Positions 7,280 through 15,035 of a DNA stretch of 25,465 nucleotides are shown piece after piece. This DNA is from Oxalobacteraceae bacterium UBA6704 (GTDB lineage Bacteria > Pseudomonadota > Gammaproteobacteria > Burkholderiales > Burkholderiaceae_D). A program made the position numbers and the translations under genes. How positions within the stretch are numbered: the first letter of the stretch is position 1; every line of letters starts with the position of its first letter. The notes under the pieces are model-generated. The model made no database searches. It saw only the letters and a list, made by a program, of their open reading frames with translations, and was not told where the DNA came from. The stretch spans positions 9,194 through 34,658 of the forward strand of contig DKJA01000036.1 in assembly GCA_002454505.1 (NCBI GenBank), given 5' to 3'.

Positions 7280-8500
7280 ATGGGCTATCTGCTGGTGCTG
7301 TACGCAGGCCTGCTGGTGTACGGCAGCCTGTATCCGTTTGCCTGGGGCGCGCCGCTGCAGCCCCTGTTCGCCTTCCTGCACGCGGCGTGGCCGGCGCACC
7401 TGGACAAGGGCGACATCGTCCAGAACGTGCTGGTCTACATGCCGTTCGGCCTGTTGGTGGTGGCGTGGCGGGGCCACCGCACGCGCTTTCCCGCCGCGCT
7501 GCTGCTGGCGGCCGTCGCCGGCACGGCGATCAGCTTCGGCGTCGAGACGGTGCAGCAGTTCCTGCCGGCGCGCGTGCCGTCGCTGGTGGACGTGGCCACC
7601 AACCTGCTGGGCAGCGTCATCGGCGCCCTGCTGGGCGCCCTCGTCAGCCGCCATACCAGCGCCGGTGCGAACGTGCTGGGCTGGCGCGACGCATGGTTCC
7701 GCCCCGGCCCGCTGGCCAATACGGGCCTCGTCGTGCTGGGGCTGTGGTTCCTGTCGCAGACCAGCCCCCTCGTGCCGTCGCTCGACATCGCCCAGCTGCG
7801 CCATGGCCTGGGCATCTTCTACCGTTCCGTGACCGATCCGTTCGGCGCCGACGTCGGCAAGTTCTGCACGCTGCTGTGCTACCAGGCGGGCCTGGGCATC
7901 CTGCTGTGCAGCGTGCTGGCGCCGGGCCGGCCGCTGCTGGGGCTGTACGTGGTGGCGACGGGCTTCGTCTGCGTGTGCAAGCTGCTGGTGGCGGGACGCG
8001 TGCTGTCGCTGGAGCTGGTCGCTGCCGCCGCCTGCGCGCTGCCCGTGCTGGCGCTGGCGCGCAACCTGCCGCCGCGCGTGCTGGCCGGCTGCGGCGTGGT
8101 GCTGCTGGCGCTGGGGCTGGCGATCTACGAACTGGTGCCGGGCATCGCGATTGCCGGCATCGATCCGGCCTTCAACTGGATTCCGTTCCAGGGCCAGATG
8201 AACGGCCTGTCCGGCTTCGAGAACATCCTGGAATTCCTGTGGCCGGCGATGGGCATGGCGGTGCTGCTGCGGCTGGCGCTGCCGTTCCACCGGCAGGATG
8301 CCGGCGCCGTCATCGGCACCGTGACGGTGGCGCTGGGGATCTTCGTGCTGGAGTGGCTGCAGCAGTCGGTGCCGGGACGCTATGGCGACATCACGCAGGC
8401 GCTGCTGGCCTGCGTGGGCTGGATCGTGCCGTGGTGCGTGCGCGTGCGCTTGAAACAGCCGGCGCATGCCGCCGCAACGGTGGCGGCACGGCGCGGCTGA
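7280..8500 (+). CDS. VanZ family membrane protein with two VanZ-like units
   Basis: This 406-residue integral membrane protein has hydrophobic segments along nearly its whole length. The N-terminal part carries the VanZ pattern: GSLYPF, then QNVLVYMPFGLL (from residue 48), then FGVETVQQFLP and SLVDVATNLLGS. The C-terminal quarter repeats the same order: NWIPF (from 299), ENILEFLWPAMGM, LEWLQQSVPGRYGDI and a last helix. The gene therefore seems to hold two VanZ-like units joined by extra membrane helices. VanZ proteins are common in exopolysaccharide and exosortase loci but their biochemical role is unknown. A good ribosome binding site AAGAGG (7266-7271) overlaps the prsR stop, so translation is probably coupled. 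The end converges on the TPR protein gene with a gap of only 3 bases. Confidence 0.82.
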   Translation: MGYLLVLYAGLLVYGSLYPFAWGAPLQPLFAFLHAAWPAHLDKGDIVQNVLVYMPFGLLVVAWRGHRTRFPAALLLAAVAGTAISFGVETVQQFLPARVPSLVDVATNLLGSVIGALLGALVSRHTSAGANVLGWRDAWFRPGPLANTGLVVLGLWFLSQTSPLVPSLDIAQLRHGLGIFYRSVTDPFGADVGKFCTLLCYQAGLGILLCSVLAPGRPLLGLYVVATGFVCVCKLLVAGRVLSLELVAAAACALPVLALARNLPPRVLAGCGVVLLALGLAIYELVPGIAIAGIDPAFNWIPFQGQMNGLSGFENILEFLWPAMGMAVLLRLALPFHRQDAGAVIGTVTVALGIFVLEWLQQSVPGRYGDITQALLACVGWIVPWCVRVRLKQPAHAAATVAARRG

Positions 8501-8503
8501 CGG

Positions 8504-9175
8504 TCAGCGCGCCGCTGCCGGTGCTTCGCCGGCCTCCTTCGCCGGCAGTACTTCGTACTTGCCATCCCACTTGCCGGCGTCGACCAGCATCTTGCGCAGG
8601 CCCGGCAGCGGGAAGCCCAGCTGGTAGGCCTTCTTCGCGTGCTGCACGGCCAGCTCGTAGTTCTTCGCATTGAAGTAGGCGATGCCGGCGTTGTAGTTGA
8701 CGGCCGGGTTGTCCGGCACCAGTTCGGCAGCCTTTTTCAGCATCGGCAGCGCGCGCGCATTCTCGCCCAGCGCATAAACATACTGGCCATAGGCGCCCCA
8801 GGCGAGGCCGTCGTCCGGCTGGAAGCGCACGGCGCGCTCGAAATAGCATTCGACCGCGTAGCGGGCGCCCGGCAGCTGCAGCGTGCGCTGGCGCAGCGCC
8901 GCGCGGGACAGCGCGGCCAGTGCCTTCGTGTGATTCGGGAAGGCGCGCAGCGTGTAGTCCAGGTCCTGGCCCAGCGTGCCGGTATTGCCCTTGACGCCCT
9001 GCTGGACTTCCTCGGTGAAGTGGGCCATCTCGACCAGGTACAGCTGGTCCGGATCGGGCGTGCGGTAGTCGAAGGGGCCGAAGGCATTGGCCAGTTCGCC
9101 GCAATAGGGCTTGGCCAGCGCGCCGGCCGATGCCGCCAGCAGCGCACTCAGGACAACCAGGCGGAAGGTCAGCAT
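8504..9175 (-). CDS. Secreted tetratricopeptide repeat protein
   Basis: The 223-residue protein starts with a Sec signal peptide (charged MLTFR, hydrophobic core, likely cut after ALA at residue 21), so it is probably periplasmic. A conserved-looking N-terminal segment with GPFDYRTPDP and YTLRAFPNHTKAL (33-86) precedes TPR-like helical pairs at about 86-190, for example GLAWGAYGQYVYALGENARA and NPAVNYNAGIAYFNAKNY. I recognise this arrangement as an uncharacterised TPR family found in betaproteobacterial exopolysaccharide loci. It is the last gene of the minus-strand operon. Its ATG overlaps the glycosyltransferase stop by 7 bases (9169-9175), which supports the start. A role as an envelope scaffold is plausible but is only inference from TPRs and location. 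Confidence 0.82.
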   Translation of the reverse strand: MLTFRLVVLSALLAASAGALAKPYCGELANAFGPFDYRTPDPDQLYLVEMAHFTEEVQQGVKGNTGTLGQDLDYTLRAFPNHTKALAALSRAALRQRTLQLPGARYAVECYFERAVRFQPDDGLAWGAYGQYVYALGENARALPMLKKAAELVPDNPAVNYNAGIAYFNAKNYELAVQHAKKAYQLGFPLPGLRKMLVDAGKWDGKYEVLPAKEAGEAPAAAR

Positions 9176-10476
9176 GCTTCGCTCGTTTCTTTGACTTGTG
9201 GATGGGGCTGCGCTGCCGATACCTGCCGCAGCAGGTGGGCCAGTTCGGCGGTGCGGGCGCGGCGCGAGTTGGCGGCGATTGCTTCGGCCGACGCCAGCGG
9301 CGCATTGCCCGCCTCGGCCAGCGCCAGGAAGCGCAGCAGGCCCGCCGCGATGCCGGCGCGGTCGTCCAGCGGCGCGATGGTGTCGATGCCGGCCTGGCGC
9401 AATGCGGCGGCGGTGTCGCCGATGGCATCCGTCAGGGCCAGCACGGGCCGGCGCGCGCGCAGGTATTCGTACAGCTTGGCCGGGATCTGGTGGTTGCAGT
9501 TGGTGGCCTGCAGCACCAGCAGGCCGTCGGCGGACAGCATCTCGGCCAGTGCATCGCGGTAGGCCACGTGCGGCGCCAGGCTGACGATGTCGGCGATGTC
9601 GTACCGGGCGATCAGGCCATTGAGGTAATCGTCGTGCGCCGTTGCGCGCAGCACCACGCGCAGCCGCTGCGCCGTGACGATGCCGGCCGCCTTCAGCGCC
9701 TGCAGCGCCTCGAAGAACGGCACCGGGTCGCGCTCGGACGGGTAGATGATGCCGCTGTGGATCAGCGTGAACGGCCGTCCCGTGATCGGTGCAACGGGCG
9801 TCTGCAGCGCGGCCGCGTTGGCGAAGTTTTCCTCGTCGTAGCCGTTCTCGATCAGCGCGAAGCGGCTGGCCGGGATGTCCGGATAGCGGGTGGTGTAGGT
9901 GACGATCGCACCCGGCGTCGTGCAGACGGCCAGCGTGCAGTTGCGCACCGTTTTTGCCTCGATCCACCGGTACACGCGCCGCGTCAGCGGATCGGCGGGA
10001 TAGTCGACGTCCGTCATCGGGTCGCGCAGATCGGCGATCCACGGCAGGCCCGTCAGCTTGTGCAGGGTCAGGCCGATCAGCTTGGCGCTGGCGATCGGAT
10101 ACGTCGTCCAGATCACCTGCGGCCGGTGTTGACGGATCATCCGCAGGCCGGCGGGAATCGCGCCGATGCACCACGTGACCCAGCGGTCCGGCAGCGCCAT
10201 CCAGCCCACGTAGCGGCCCCTGAACGACAGGTGGCGCGACGTGTCGAGCGCGAAGGCGCGGTGCACGATCGCTTCCGGCGGGATCTCGGCCAGCTGGTCG
10301 TCGCCGCTGTTGGCGTACGCGCGCGGATGGGCCGACAGCACCAGCGGCTGCCAGCCGTACTGCGGCAGGTATTGCGAGAACTTCAGCGTGCGCTGGATGC
10401 CGCTGCTGCCGCGCATCGGCGGATAGTGGTAGGCCACCATCAGCACGCGCGGCATCGGCTTGGCCGGCGTCACCAT
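9169..10476 (-). CDS. GT4-like (GT-B fold) glycosyltransferase
   Basis: The protein has 435 residues from ATG 10476. The N-terminal domain begins MPRVLMVAYHYPPMRGSSG, typical of GT4-like enzymes in exopolysaccharide loci, with WTTYPIASAK and ADLRDPMTD further on. The C-terminal domain has IENGYDEENF, FTLIHSGIIYPSERDP and the acidic donor-binding region PAKLYEYLRARRPVLAL. It would add a sugar from a nucleotide donor to the growing lipid-linked glycan on the cytoplasmic face. The start is uncertain by a few codons: ATG 10476 overlaps the upstream hydrolase stop by 7 bases, GTG 10473 would give a 4-base GTGA overlap, and ATG 10455 is also possible. The donor and acceptor cannot be named. Confidence 0.87.
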   Translation of the reverse strand: MVTPAKPMPRVLMVAYHYPPMRGSSGIQRTLKFSQYLPQYGWQPLVLSAHPRAYANSGDDQLAEIPPEAIVHRAFALDTSRHLSFRGRYVGWMALPDRWVTWCIGAIPAGLRMIRQHRPQVIWTTYPIASAKLIGLTLHKLTGLPWIADLRDPMTDVDYPADPLTRRVYRWIEAKTVRNCTLAVCTTPGAIVTYTTRYPDIPASRFALIENGYDEENFANAAALQTPVAPITGRPFTLIHSGIIYPSERDPVPFFEALQALKAAGIVTAQRLRVVLRATAHDDYLNGLIARYDIADIVSLAPHVAYRDALAEMLSADGLLVLQATNCNHQIPAKLYEYLRARRPVLALTDAIGDTAAALRQAGIDTIAPLDDRAGIAAGLLRFLALAEAGNAPLASAEAIAANSRRARTAELAHLLRQVSAAQPHPQVKETSEAC

Positions 10477-11339
10477 GAGCGCACCCATGCGGCCGTCCAG
10501 CCGGCCACCTGGTCGCGCCATTCGCGGCGCGAGAACGTGTGGTCCGCGGCGGCCAGCGTCTGCCGCTGGACGCGCGGTGCCGCCAGCAGCTTTTGCCACG
10601 GGCGCGATGCCTTCACCATGTCGAGGAACTCCTGCGCCGTCAGGTCGGCGCCGCTGATGATCAGCAGCACGGGGCCGTCGAAACCCTGCCACCCGGCCAG
10701 CATGCGTTCGTGCAGGCCCGGCGCGGCCGGCACGGCGGCGGCGGCCGGTGCTTGCTGTTCGGTTTGTTTCGATGCGCGCAGCAGGCCTGTGAACGAACGC
10801 ACGGCCTTGCCGAACTCGAACCGGCCGCTGGCGATCTTCTTCCACAGCGCCGGCTGCAGCAGGCGCTCCACGTAATAATGCTTCAGCGTGGCGCGCGCCA
10901 GGCCGTCCGCCGTGCGTGCCCACGGATTGAGCAGCACGAGGCCGGCCACGCGGCGGTCCGTGCGGGCGTAGAACAGCGCCGCGCTGGCCGCATCGCACAA
11001 GCCCCACAGCACCACTTCCTGCAGGCCCGGCACGGCGGCCATGAAGCGGTCCACCGCGGCGCGCAGGTCCACGTCGACATCGGCGAAATCGCGTGCGCTG
11101 CCGCTGCTGTCGCCCATGCCCCGGTAATCGAAGCGCATGGCGGGAATGCCCTGCGCCGCCAGCGCCCGCGCCAGCAGCGCGAACTGGCGGTGGCTGCCGG
11201 CGCGGTATTGCGGGCCGCCGACGACGATCAATACACCGCGCCTTGGTGCGCCGGCGGCGGGACTGAGGATGGCCGTCAGCCATTCGCCTTCGCAGGGGAA
11301 GGTAAGCGCCTGCTCGTCGAGAAGTACGTCAGGCGGCAT
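10470..11339 (-). CDS. Exosortase A system-associated hydrolase 1 (alpha/beta-hydrolase, TIGR03100-like)
   Basis: This 289-residue alpha/beta-hydrolase is seen as a companion of XrtA loci. The strand-5 nucleophile elbow reads WGLCDAAS, so the nucleophile position (115) is Cys, not Ser. The rest of the triad can be placed at D232 (ISGADLTAQEF) and H267 (AADHTFSRREW). An oxyanion-hole-like GGPQYRAGSH lies at 41-50, and FDYRGMGDSSG follows at 70-80. It could act as a thioesterase, an acyltransferase or another hydrolase on an acyl or sugar ester. The substrate is unknown. The start overlaps the end of the hydrolase 2 gene by 11 bases. The order ACP, hydrolase 2, hydrolase 1 suggests action on carrier-bound or released acyl groups, but this is inference. 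Confidence 0.9.
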   Translation of the reverse strand: MPPDVLLDEQALTFPCEGEWLTAILSPAAGAPRRGVLIVVGGPQYRAGSHRQFALLARALAAQGIPAMRFDYRGMGDSSGSARDFADVDVDLRAAVDRFMAAVPGLQEVVLWGLCDAASAALFYARTDRRVAGLVLLNPWARTADGLARATLKHYYVERLLQPALWKKIASGRFEFGKAVRSFTGLLRASKQTEQQAPAAAAVPAAPGLHERMLAGWQGFDGPVLLIISGADLTAQEFLDMVKASRPWQKLLAAPRVQRQTLAAADHTFSRREWRDQVAGWTAAWVRSW

Positions 11340-12180
11340 GGCAGTCTTCCGTCAGTGTGCGCAGCGTGGCTTGCAGCAGCGCCGGGCTGTCCGCGATTTC
11401 CTGCGTGGCCCAGAACTGCGGGCCCGCCACGGCTTGCGCGTGGACGGTCGCGCCGCGCAGGCGCCAGCCATCCGTGACGCGGGCCGCCGCCGGCGACAGC
11501 GGCCGCTGCGCATCGGCGACCACGTCGAACCAGTGCACGGGGCAGGGCGGAGCGATCTTCGCGCCGTCGACGGCGTCGATGGCCAGCGCGAGCGCCGGGT
11601 CCAGCGTGTAGCCGGCGATTTCCAGCGGCTGGCCGTCGGCAAGCGCCTGGCGCAATGCGGCCGTGCCGCCGCCATCGCCGTCCGTCAGCATCCGGCTGGC
11701 CACTTTCAGCCGCAGGAACTGGGTGAGGAACTGGTTGCCGCTGGTGACGGGTTGCCACAGCAGCAGCGCCGCCGGCGCCACGGCAGCCGCCGCGTGCAGC
11801 GCCAGCAGCCCGCCCAGCCGCAGGCCCCACAGGCCGGGCTGCCGGCCGGTGCGCTCGCGCAGCCAGCGCATGCCGCGGGCGACATCGTCCTGCCACGTGG
11901 CCCAGCGCGCATCGCCGAAATCGCCGGCGCTGTCGCCGCAGCCGTGCAGGTCGATCTGCAGCACCGCGTGACCCTGCTGCGCCAGCGCGCGCGCCTGCAG
12001 CGCAGCCATCCGGCGCGCCTTGTTCATCTCTTCGGCAAACGGATGCACGTACAGCCACGCGCCGCGGCAGTCGCCGGCGGGGGCGTGGTACAGGCAGAAA
12101 CGCGCCGCCGCGCCGCCGTCCAGGAAGAACGGTTGCGCGGGTGGCAACGTCACGAGAGGCACGGCGTGCTGCTGGTTCAT
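11329..12180 (-). CDS. Exosortase A system-associated hydrolase 2 (alpha/beta-hydrolase fold, TIGR03101-like)
   Basis: The 283-residue protein has an alpha/beta-hydrolase fold pattern (AWLYVHPFAEEMNKARR at 41-57, LQIDLHGCGDSAGDF at 74-88). The residues around the nucleophile elbow read LWGLRLGG, so Arg121 stands where catalytic Ser or Cys is expected. A clear C-terminal catalytic His is also missing; the end reads PQFWATQEIAD. It may therefore be non-catalytic or use a different mechanism. From memory a similar elbow occurs in relatives, so it may be a family trait and not a local mutation. It lies 10 bases after the acyl carrier protein gene and overlaps hydrolase 1 by 11 bases. This fits a partnership of an inactive and an active hydrolase, though that is speculation. 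Confidence 0.87.
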   Translation of the reverse strand: MNQQHAVPLVTLPPAQPFFLDGGAAARFCLYHAPAGDCRGAWLYVHPFAEEMNKARRMAALQARALAQQGHAVLQIDLHGCGDSAGDFGDARWATWQDDVARGMRWLRERTGRQPGLWGLRLGGLLALHAAAAVAPAALLLWQPVTSGNQFLTQFLRLKVASRMLTDGDGGGTAALRQALADGQPLEIAGYTLDPALALAIDAVDGAKIAPPCPVHWFDVVADAQRPLSPAAARVTDGWRLRGATVHAQAVAGPQFWATQEIADSPALLQATLRTLTEDCHAA

Positions 12181-12190
12181 CGGCGAAAGA

Positions 12191-12439
12191 TCAGGCGGTC
12201 AGCTTGAACTTGACGAAGTTCGCCAGGCTGCCCAGCGTGGCGAACGTTTCGGCGCTGATCTCGTCATCGTCGACGGTGAAGCCGAACTGCTCTTCCAGCG
12301 CGCCGATCAGCTGCACGACGGCCATCGAATCGAGTTCGGGAATGCTGCCCAGCAGCGCGGAATGCTCGTCCAGCGTGCTGCCGGCAGGGCCCAGCGCGAG
12401 GACGTCGATGACGATCTGTTTGACTTCGGCGAGATACAT
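12191..12439 (-). CDS. Acyl carrier protein, exosortase A-associated
   Basis: The 82-residue protein has the length and helical pattern of an acyl carrier protein. The phosphopantetheine attachment site is Ser38 in PELDSMAVVQLI, preceded by a hydrophobic helix (VKQIVIDVLAL) and followed by EEQFGFTVDDDEI, an acidic helix typical of ACP partner docking. It would carry an acyl or aminoacyl thioester loaded by a ligase, quite possibly the acyl-CoA ligase at 15043-16650. ACP is also the usual acyl donor for FeeM-type N-acyl amino acid synthases, and one is encoded at 24665. The ATG (12439-12437) follows the acyltransferase stop by 2 bases, with a GGAG ribosome binding site at 12446-12449 inside the end of that gene. 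Confidence 0.93.
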   Translation of the reverse strand: MYLAEVKQIVIDVLALGPAGSTLDEHSALLGSIPELDSMAVVQLIGALEEQFGFTVDDDEISAETFATLGSLANFVKFKLTA

Positions 12440-12441
12440 GT

Positions 12442-13548
12442 TTACTCCGTGGTTGGGGTTTGCTGCGCCGTCACGGCGGGCGCGGGAGCCGGCTCGGCTG
12501 CAGGGGCGGGCACGGGCGGCTGCGCGGCACGGGCGGCGCGTTCCTGCGCCAGCAGATGCAGCTGCCGCAGCACGGGCCAGCGGTAATGGTTGACATGGTA
12601 CATGGTGCGGATTTCGTCGGTCCAGCGCGTGTGCCAGTCCATCACCTTGCCGTAGAACTCCAGGCGCTGGTAACGGTGGGTGGCAAACAGCTGCTGGCAG
12701 CATTCCTCGCGCATCAGCAGTGTAGGCGACAGGCTGGCCGGCACGGATTCATCGTACGTGGTCTTGAGCACGATCAGCGCGCCATCGCCCTCGATGCACA
12801 GGTCCATCGCCACCAGCTGCTCGCCGAACCAGTAGCGGTAGACGGCGGCATGGCCGCGCTGCGCGAAGCCCTCCAGCATCGCCGTATAGAAACGGCCCTG
12901 CGCATTGTCCGGGTGGATCGCGGTGCCCAGCTGCGCCTTCCAGCCGGCGCTCTCGATGCGGCCGTAGTCGGCCACGGCGGGCGCCATCTGCTCGGGCAGA
13001 CGGTCGATCTGCATGCGCGTGACGATGCCATCCTTGAGCAGTTTGGCACGCTGCTTTTTCAGGTTGCTGCGCAGGTTCTTGCCGCGCGCATTCCAGTACT
13101 CGTCGAAGGTGCCGGCAATCGACACGCGCGCCGTGCGGATGTAGTCGACGGTGCGCGTGACGGCGCTGTCGGCCGGCCGCGCTTCCAGCTGCGGGTCGCG
13201 CTGCGTCAGGCCCACCATCAGCGCGAAACCGGGCAGCTTGCGCACCAGGCCGGGCAGCAGCTGTTCCAGCGTCGCGTCGGGCCGGTGCAGCCACAGGCCC
13301 ACCGGCGCCTGCGACGGCTGCAGCACTTCCCACGTGCCGCGGCCGCGCGGCGCCAGCAGGCCCATGGCCAGCACGGTGCCGTTGCGTTCGCACACGGCCA
13401 GGCGGGCGTTGGCTTCGCCGAACTGGGCAAGCAGCGGCTGCACGAACTCCGGCGCCAGCAGCGGCGAGCGGGCCGACTGCTCGTTCAGCTGGCGCCATGC
13501 GGCGGCATGCGCCGCGAATGCCGCGGCGGGATACACGGACCACTTCAT
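12442..13548 (-). CDS. FemAB/BioF2-like GNAT acyltransferase
   Basis: This 368-residue protein resembles the GNAT/FemAB-like acetyltransferases often annotated as BioF2-like (Acetyltransf_6). Typical segments are YWNARGKNLRSNLKKQRAKL (about 157-176, the basic helix that opens the domain), AQGRFYTAMLEGFAQRG, YWFGEQLVAMDLCIEG and LIVLKTTYDE, ending in LEFYGKVMDWHTRWTDE. Members transfer acyl or aminoacyl groups to amines in cell envelope or glycan building. The C-terminal tail of about 28 residues is rich in Pro and Ala and has low complexity. The start has a strong ribosome binding site (GGAGGT at 13559-13554, 5-base spacer) and overlaps the aminotransferase stop in an ATGA junction. It could acylate an amino sugar made with help of the aminotransferase. 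That is inference. Confidence 0.85.
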   Translation of the reverse strand: MKWSVYPAAAFAAHAAAWRQLNEQSARSPLLAPEFVQPLLAQFGEANARLAVCERNGTVLAMGLLAPRGRGTWEVLQPSQAPVGLWLHRPDATLEQLLPGLVRKLPGFALMVGLTQRDPQLEARPADSAVTRTVDYIRTARVSIAGTFDEYWNARGKNLRSNLKKQRAKLLKDGIVTRMQIDRLPEQMAPAVADYGRIESAGWKAQLGTAIHPDNAQGRFYTAMLEGFAQRGHAAVYRYWFGEQLVAMDLCIEGDGALIVLKTTYDESVPASLSPTLLMREECCQQLFATHRYQRLEFYGKVMDWHTRWTDEIRTMYHVNHYRWPVLRQLHLLAQERAARAAQPPVPAPAAEPAPAPAVTAQQTPTTE

Positions 13549-14807
13549 CGCGCACCTCCGTCGTTCGCGCGCACGACATTGGTCACCTGGGCGATCATCC
13601 ACGCGATCTCGTCGTCGCGCAGCTCCTGGTGGCAGGGGAACTGCAGCACGCGGCGCGACAGGTCCACGCTGTTGGCGCACACGGTGGCATCGACGCCCGG
13701 CCACAGGAACTCGCCGAAGCGGATCACCGGCACGCCGGCCCCCTTCAGCGTGGCGAACAGCGCCTGCGGCGCGTCGCACAGCAGCGGGAACACCCACGGA
13801 TAGACGCCGTCCGGCAGCGTCGCATGCAGCGGCCGGCAGCCGGGCAGGCGGCCCAGCGCGTCGAACAGCCGCTGGTAATTGCGGCGCCGCAGGGCGCCCA
13901 TCCGGCGGCGCGACACCAGCCGCAGCATGGCGCGCGAGAACAACGAGGAACGCTTGTCCAGCCAGGCGGGATCGAAGCCGAAGCCGCCGTCCGACGAACC
14001 GGGGGCCAGCGCCGGCGCATCGGCCGTGCGGCGCGCCTTGATGCGGCCCCACAGCGCCGTCTTGGCCTTCATCGGCAGCGTCAGCAGCATGCGCAGCAGC
14101 GGCAGGCGGCCGTAGGCAAAGCCGTCTTCGGCCGTGTTCAGCACGACCTTCGCTTCGAAGCCGGCGCCGGCCGACTGCAGCTGCACGCCATCGAGCGCAT
14201 GGCGCGCCGACACGAGGCAGCCGCCTTCGTAGACGGGGAAGAATTTCATGCTGCTGGCGATCGCGTAATCGCCGTAGGAACCGAGCGGACGGCCGGCATG
14301 CTCGCCGAGGAAGGAGTGGGCGCAGTCCTCCAGCAGCCGGATGCCGTGCGCATCGCAGAACGCGCGCAGCGCCGGCAGCGGCTGGTGGAAGCCGAAGTAA
14401 TTGGTGGCCATCAGCACCTTCACGGCGGGCGTCAGGCGGCTGGCCAGGTCGGCCAGGTCGACCGTGGTGTCGGGCAGGATGCGGTAGAACACGGGCGTGG
14501 CGCCGGCCCAGATCACCGGCTCGATCATCGACGCGCAGTGATACGACGGCACCAGTACCGCGTCGCCGGGACCGACGCGCATCGCGCGCAGCGCCAGCGC
14601 GATCGCGACGCGGCCGCTGGTGACGAAACGCCGGTGGGGAGCATCGAGGATGGACGGCACATGCCGGCGGCCGCCCCGCGCGAACGAGGCCAGCGACAGT
14701 ACGGGCGCGACGGGCAGGCGGGAACGGGGCCACGGGCTCGCGGGGGCTTGCTGCGCGGCGCAAGGTGCGTTTGCCGGCTCTACGTCTGAAATACTCATCT
14801 TCCCCAT
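13545..14807 (-). CDS. DegT/DnrJ/EryC1/StrS-type PLP-dependent aminotransferase
   Basis: The protein has 420 residues from ATG 14807. The fold-type I sugar aminotransferase pattern is clear: FVTSGRVAIALAL (61-73), AVLVPSYHCASMIEP, ATNYFGFHQPLPALRAFC, LLEDCAHSF with cofactor-contacting Asp161, and ASSMKFFPVYEGG with probable PLP lysine K188. Such enzymes aminate keto-sugars or related ketones, giving amino sugars for glycans. The start is a judgement. An upstream in-frame ATG at 14867 exists, but a likely -10 box (14840-14835) lies inside that extension, so 14807, or 14798, is preferred. It is the first gene of the minus-strand operon and ends with an ATGA overlap into the acyltransferase gene. 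The position next to an acyltransferase suggests an N-acylated amino sugar or amine. Confidence 0.88.
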   Translation of the reverse strand: MGKMSISDVEPANAPCAAQQAPASPWPRSRLPVAPVLSLASFARGGRRHVPSILDAPHRRFVTSGRVAIALALRAMRVGPGDAVLVPSYHCASMIEPVIWAGATPVFYRILPDTTVDLADLASRLTPAVKVLMATNYFGFHQPLPALRAFCDAHGIRLLEDCAHSFLGEHAGRPLGSYGDYAIASSMKFFPVYEGGCLVSARHALDGVQLQSAGAGFEAKVVLNTAEDGFAYGRLPLLRMLLTLPMKAKTALWGRIKARRTADAPALAPGSSDGGFGFDPAWLDKRSSLFSRAMLRLVSRRRMGALRRRNYQRLFDALGRLPGCRPLHATLPDGVYPWVFPLLCDAPQALFATLKGAGVPVIRFGEFLWPGVDATVCANSVDLSRRVLQFPCHQELRDDEIAWMIAQVTNVVRANDGGAR

Positions 14808-14834
14808 CGCGGTCTCGCTGCAGCCAATTTTGCA

Positions 14835-14840
14835 AGTATA
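14835..14840 (-). promoter_or_regulatory. Probable -10 box for the aminotransferase operon
   Basis: On the minus strand the hexamer reads TATACT, five of six bases of TATAAT. Transcription would start near 14828, about 20 bases before ATG 14807. No clear -35 box is found at 16-18 bases; TTGATG lies 21 bases away. An activator may therefore be needed. Confidence 0.35.
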
Positions 14841-14876
14841 ACCGGCCCGGCAGTCGCGAACCATCAAATTATTGCT

Positions 14877-14886
14877 ATAAATTTAT
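14877..14886. repeat. Perfect 10-base AT palindrome in the divergent promoter region
   Basis: ATAAATTTAT reads the same on both strands and lies roughly 40-50 bases upstream of the predicted minus-strand start near 14828. It could be an operator or a site for an AT-binding nucleoid protein. AT-rich sequence makes chance palindromes likely. Confidence 0.3.
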
Positions 14887-15031
14887 CTTTGTTGTTGTTT
14901 TTGAAGCATAATCGCCATCTTTTTTGATGTCGTCGTTGGCAAAAAACAGAAATTGCTTAGTTGTAAAATGTTAAGATTCACGCTTGCCTCCGCATGGGTA
15001 CAAAAGTGTTTCCTGTGGGATCTTCCAGTAC

Positions 15032-15035
15032 AGGA
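15032..15035 (+). promoter_or_regulatory. Ribosome binding site deciding the ligase start
   Basis: AGGA lies 7 bases before ATG 15043. The longer frame from TTG 14953 has no comparable site and adds residues unlike the family. A second ATG at 15055 would leave the site too far away. Confidence 0.6.

Noticed and set aside
5342..8467. Long minus-strand open frame opposite prsK, prsR and the VanZ-type gene
   Set aside because: Very rich in His, Gln, Arg and Ala, with no recognisable domain; it is a by-product of GC-rich codon use on the other strand.
14844..14857. A second GG-N10-GC (sigma-54-like) spacing on the + strand
   Set aside because: Both halves depart from the consensus (GGCCCG and TCGC), it lies almost 190 bases before the ligase start, and GC-rich DNA gives such spacings by chance.
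14938..14956. TTGGCA...TTGC resembling a sigma-54 promoter before the ligase gene
   Set aside because: The GG and GC are 15 bases apart, but RpoN promoters require 10.
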